Part shown: piece by piece, positions 61,737 to 64,000 of the stretch
How the letters are laid out: each line of letters opens with the position of its first letter
Numbering within the stretch: position 1 is the first letter of the stretch
Assembly: GCA_963942565.1 (NCBI GenBank)
Contig: OZ012686.1
Span: forward strand, 57,627,987 to 57,691,986
DNA from: Maea johnstoni
Taxonomy: Eukaryota; Annelida; Polychaeta; Spionida; Magelonidae
Length of the DNA: 64,000 nt
Direction of reading: 5' to 3'
Notes under the pieces: model-generated
Database searches by the model: none
What the model was told of the DNA's origin: nothing
Seen by the model: only the letters and a program-made list of their open reading frames with translations
Position numbers and translations under genes: made by a program

Positions 61737-64000
61737 GTGTCGTCTGGATGCTACGAGAGATTCTCTCAAAAACTAATGGAAATACACTCCCAAAAGATGT
61801 CAAACGGTGTATGGTTAGTTAAAAAATATGTCAACATTTTTGGTTTGGATTTCTATCTATCCAGAGATTTCAACTATAGTTAGAAGATAGTGTTAAATTG
61901 TTCTCTAATTTCCCTACAATACCTAAGATTTAGTGAATTTTGACAAAGCAAAACATTCTGATATATTATCCATTCTACAGTTACTTTTAAAAGTTAAAAG
62001 GTTGTACTCTAAAACATGATCCCCCCTGATTAACCATAACTTGTCAAATAGGAAAGAATTTAATCGCTTGAAAAGCAGTTTTTCCTTATCTCACATTACT
62101 ATGATTATTTTTTTACATGATTTAGAAAGTTAATGTAACTAGTTGGATTTTGTTTGTTTGTTAGAAATATTCTTTCTGTCTACATCTTTGGTCATATTGC
62201 AATCAGACATTTAACTAAAATTGGGATTAAATTCCCTTCTTTTCATGATGGGGGTCTTTTACTTACAAAGACTCCAAAACAGGCATAACTCTGATTTGCA
62301 TCTATATTGAGAGTGGGGCAACTCACCCTGGATATGTAGGAAATGAGAAACTCATTTCCTGATGTTTATATTATATTTCATGATCCATAAAACTATTGAT
62401 GTTTCTTATGATCTATTGAACAAGCACTCAGGGTCTTTACCATGTAAATGGCAGAAAACAGTTGCATAAATCATGTTGCGGGATTAATTTTCTTGATGGG
62501 AGACAAGTAGAAATAAAATTTCAATGATAATTCCATCAATCCTCTGTAAAACTCATTTAGTTTAGTGAGGGAATAGCAAACTGTAAAACTCTCCTAGGAA
62601 TCAAATTACACCAGATTTACATCAATCCAAATCAAACACATTCAAGATTGATGTTTCGGGATTTTCAGAAATCTGAACTTCTTTATCTATTTTCACTTTT
62701 TCAATAAAGAATATCTGTAAGACAATTATTCAAATTGGTCCTGCCTTGCTACTGTATGGGTAGGACAGATCTTAATCCATTGCTCAGCTATGAAATGCTA
62801 CGCACACAGATTGCCTGCTTTGTCTCACAGCTGCTGAAGGTCCAGGGTGCCAGACATTCTTGAGACATGACAAAGTTGCAATTGAATTAGGATTGTCTGT
62901 AGTTATACAGGGTATTTTTGTTGCCTCATTGGTGTCGTTTAACTAAAGACTAACCTAGATTTATCCTAGAATGGCGGAAATATGCGATAAAGATTCATGA
63001 AATTCCTGCCCACTCCCTTCTGTCTGAGTGCATGTTGCTAGCCGAGAACTCTTATGAATACCTATTATCATGGAGCTTGTCCCTGCAGCCGGGGTTATGT
63101 AAGTTTGCGCGAAGTTGGCTGCAGCCTAGCACAGAGGGCGTGATCAATTCCTTGTATAATGTCTGTAGACAGGAGGACTATTTATCCTGCTCGAGGAGTC
63201 CTGTCGTCTGATTAAAGCATGTGAGAGAAGCGAGGTTGTGGCCACAGACGCAGCAAGGGTCACATGCTCCCTACCTTGCTCTGAAATGTCTGCCCGCGCT
63301 GAAAGCTAATTTCCCCTGTCTCCTTTCTCAATGTCACTCATTCCTACCTAACCCATTCATGCTTGTAGCGCCTAACCAAAGGCATATTCGGCTGATATTT
63401 TCCCTAGGTATCATTTTGATAAGTATTTTAAGGAGAAATGCTAATAATCCAGTCAATTTTCTCCTTAACATATTTTGTTAATTCATGATAATTTCTTATA
63501 TTATATTATTGAAAGTATAAAATATCCTCTTAATACTTTACAAGAAGAATCTTAGACTCTCTTCCTCTTGGGCGCAAAAATATGTATATATAAACTATAA
63601 TTTAAAGGAATTTTTGTAGGATTTTACAAATAATTAATTTTTGTTCTCAAGGTATTGCTTTCTCCAGTCCTCCCATGAGTTGCCTGAATGACCAGACAAT
63701 CTTAGGCATACCTTCCTGATGAAAGCTTCATACTGATGTCTTAAAGGTCCAGCTGGCTCTTTGTTCTGTTGATTTACTCAGACGTTTATACAAAGATAAT
63801 GAATATCTAGTTTACATCCCATTATTGTGTAATTTTACTGCCATATATCTCCTTGAAAGATGAATTTTGCTAAGTTGCATTTTGATGACTTTTATTGATA
63901 ACTGTTTTATTTGTCTTGTAGGTAAGTGTAGCTGACTCAGCTGTGTGTGTCCCCTGGTGGCTGACTCCATGCTGTGAGTACCTGTACTGTTCATACTTGA
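61737..64000. other. Intron DNA to the window end
   Basis: No SNAP-25 exon is found. The CTAACCCATTCATGCTTG motif is near 63350. The stretch 63080-63260 is GC-richer and unique. Confidence 0.35.

Noticed and set aside
63910-63930. TTGTCTTGTAG acceptor near the window end as a SNAP-25 exon
   Set aside because: The following sequence starts GTAAGTG and does not encode the expected SNARE residues.
42078-64000. Second SNAP-25 coding exon (SLESTRRM segment)
   Set aside because: I scanned for codons of this conserved segment behind an acceptor and found none; it must lie beyond the window.

Overview
The window reads as AT-rich genomic DNA of a metazoan, probably a marine invertebrate deuterostome. 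It has GT-AG introns, long introns and intergenic stretches full of small DNA transposons (hAT-like MITEs and others), and one recognisable animal gene, SNAP-25. Two minisatellites that copy an exon/intron boundary recall the boundary-spanning minisatellites I remember being described in amphioxus (for example at the Adh locus). That makes a lancelet-like source plausible but not proven. No prokaryotic, organellar, rRNA, CRISPR or retrovirus-like features were seen.

Layout. (1) Positions 1-6590, + strand: the 3' part of an unrecognised protein-coding gene. Five exons join in a consistent reading phase. Three tandem repeat arrays sit at the 3' ends of three of these exons: 78 bp x7, 101 bp x13, and a decayed array of about 91 bp. 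The first two copy a consensus 5' splice site in every unit. (2) Positions 6591-11230: probable 3' UTR with a polyadenylation signal near 8218, then intergenic DNA with a long TA microsatellite. (3) Positions 11240-11377: a CpG-richer patch with TCTCGCGA, a full CRE (TGACGTCA) and a YY1-like site. It runs into a perfect splice donor and is a good candidate for the promoter and noncoding first exon of the next gene. (4) Positions 11378-41902: a putative 30.5-kb first intron packed with mobile elements and tandem arrays. (5) Positions 41903-42077: the exon with the SNAP-25 start codon, encoding 37 residues up to a phase-0 donor. (6) Positions 42078-64000: the start of the next SNAP-25 intron, which continues beyond the window.

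The only clear biology is the upstream unknown gene and the synaptic/exocytic Qbc-SNARE SNAP-25, both on the + strand. Points worth a second look are the cluster of splice-site-bearing minisatellites in one gene, four RFX X-box-like sites scattered through the SNAP-25 introns, a nested pair of hAT-type MITEs, a hAT relic that still carries a BED zinc finger, and a branched foldback that splits a minisatellite.
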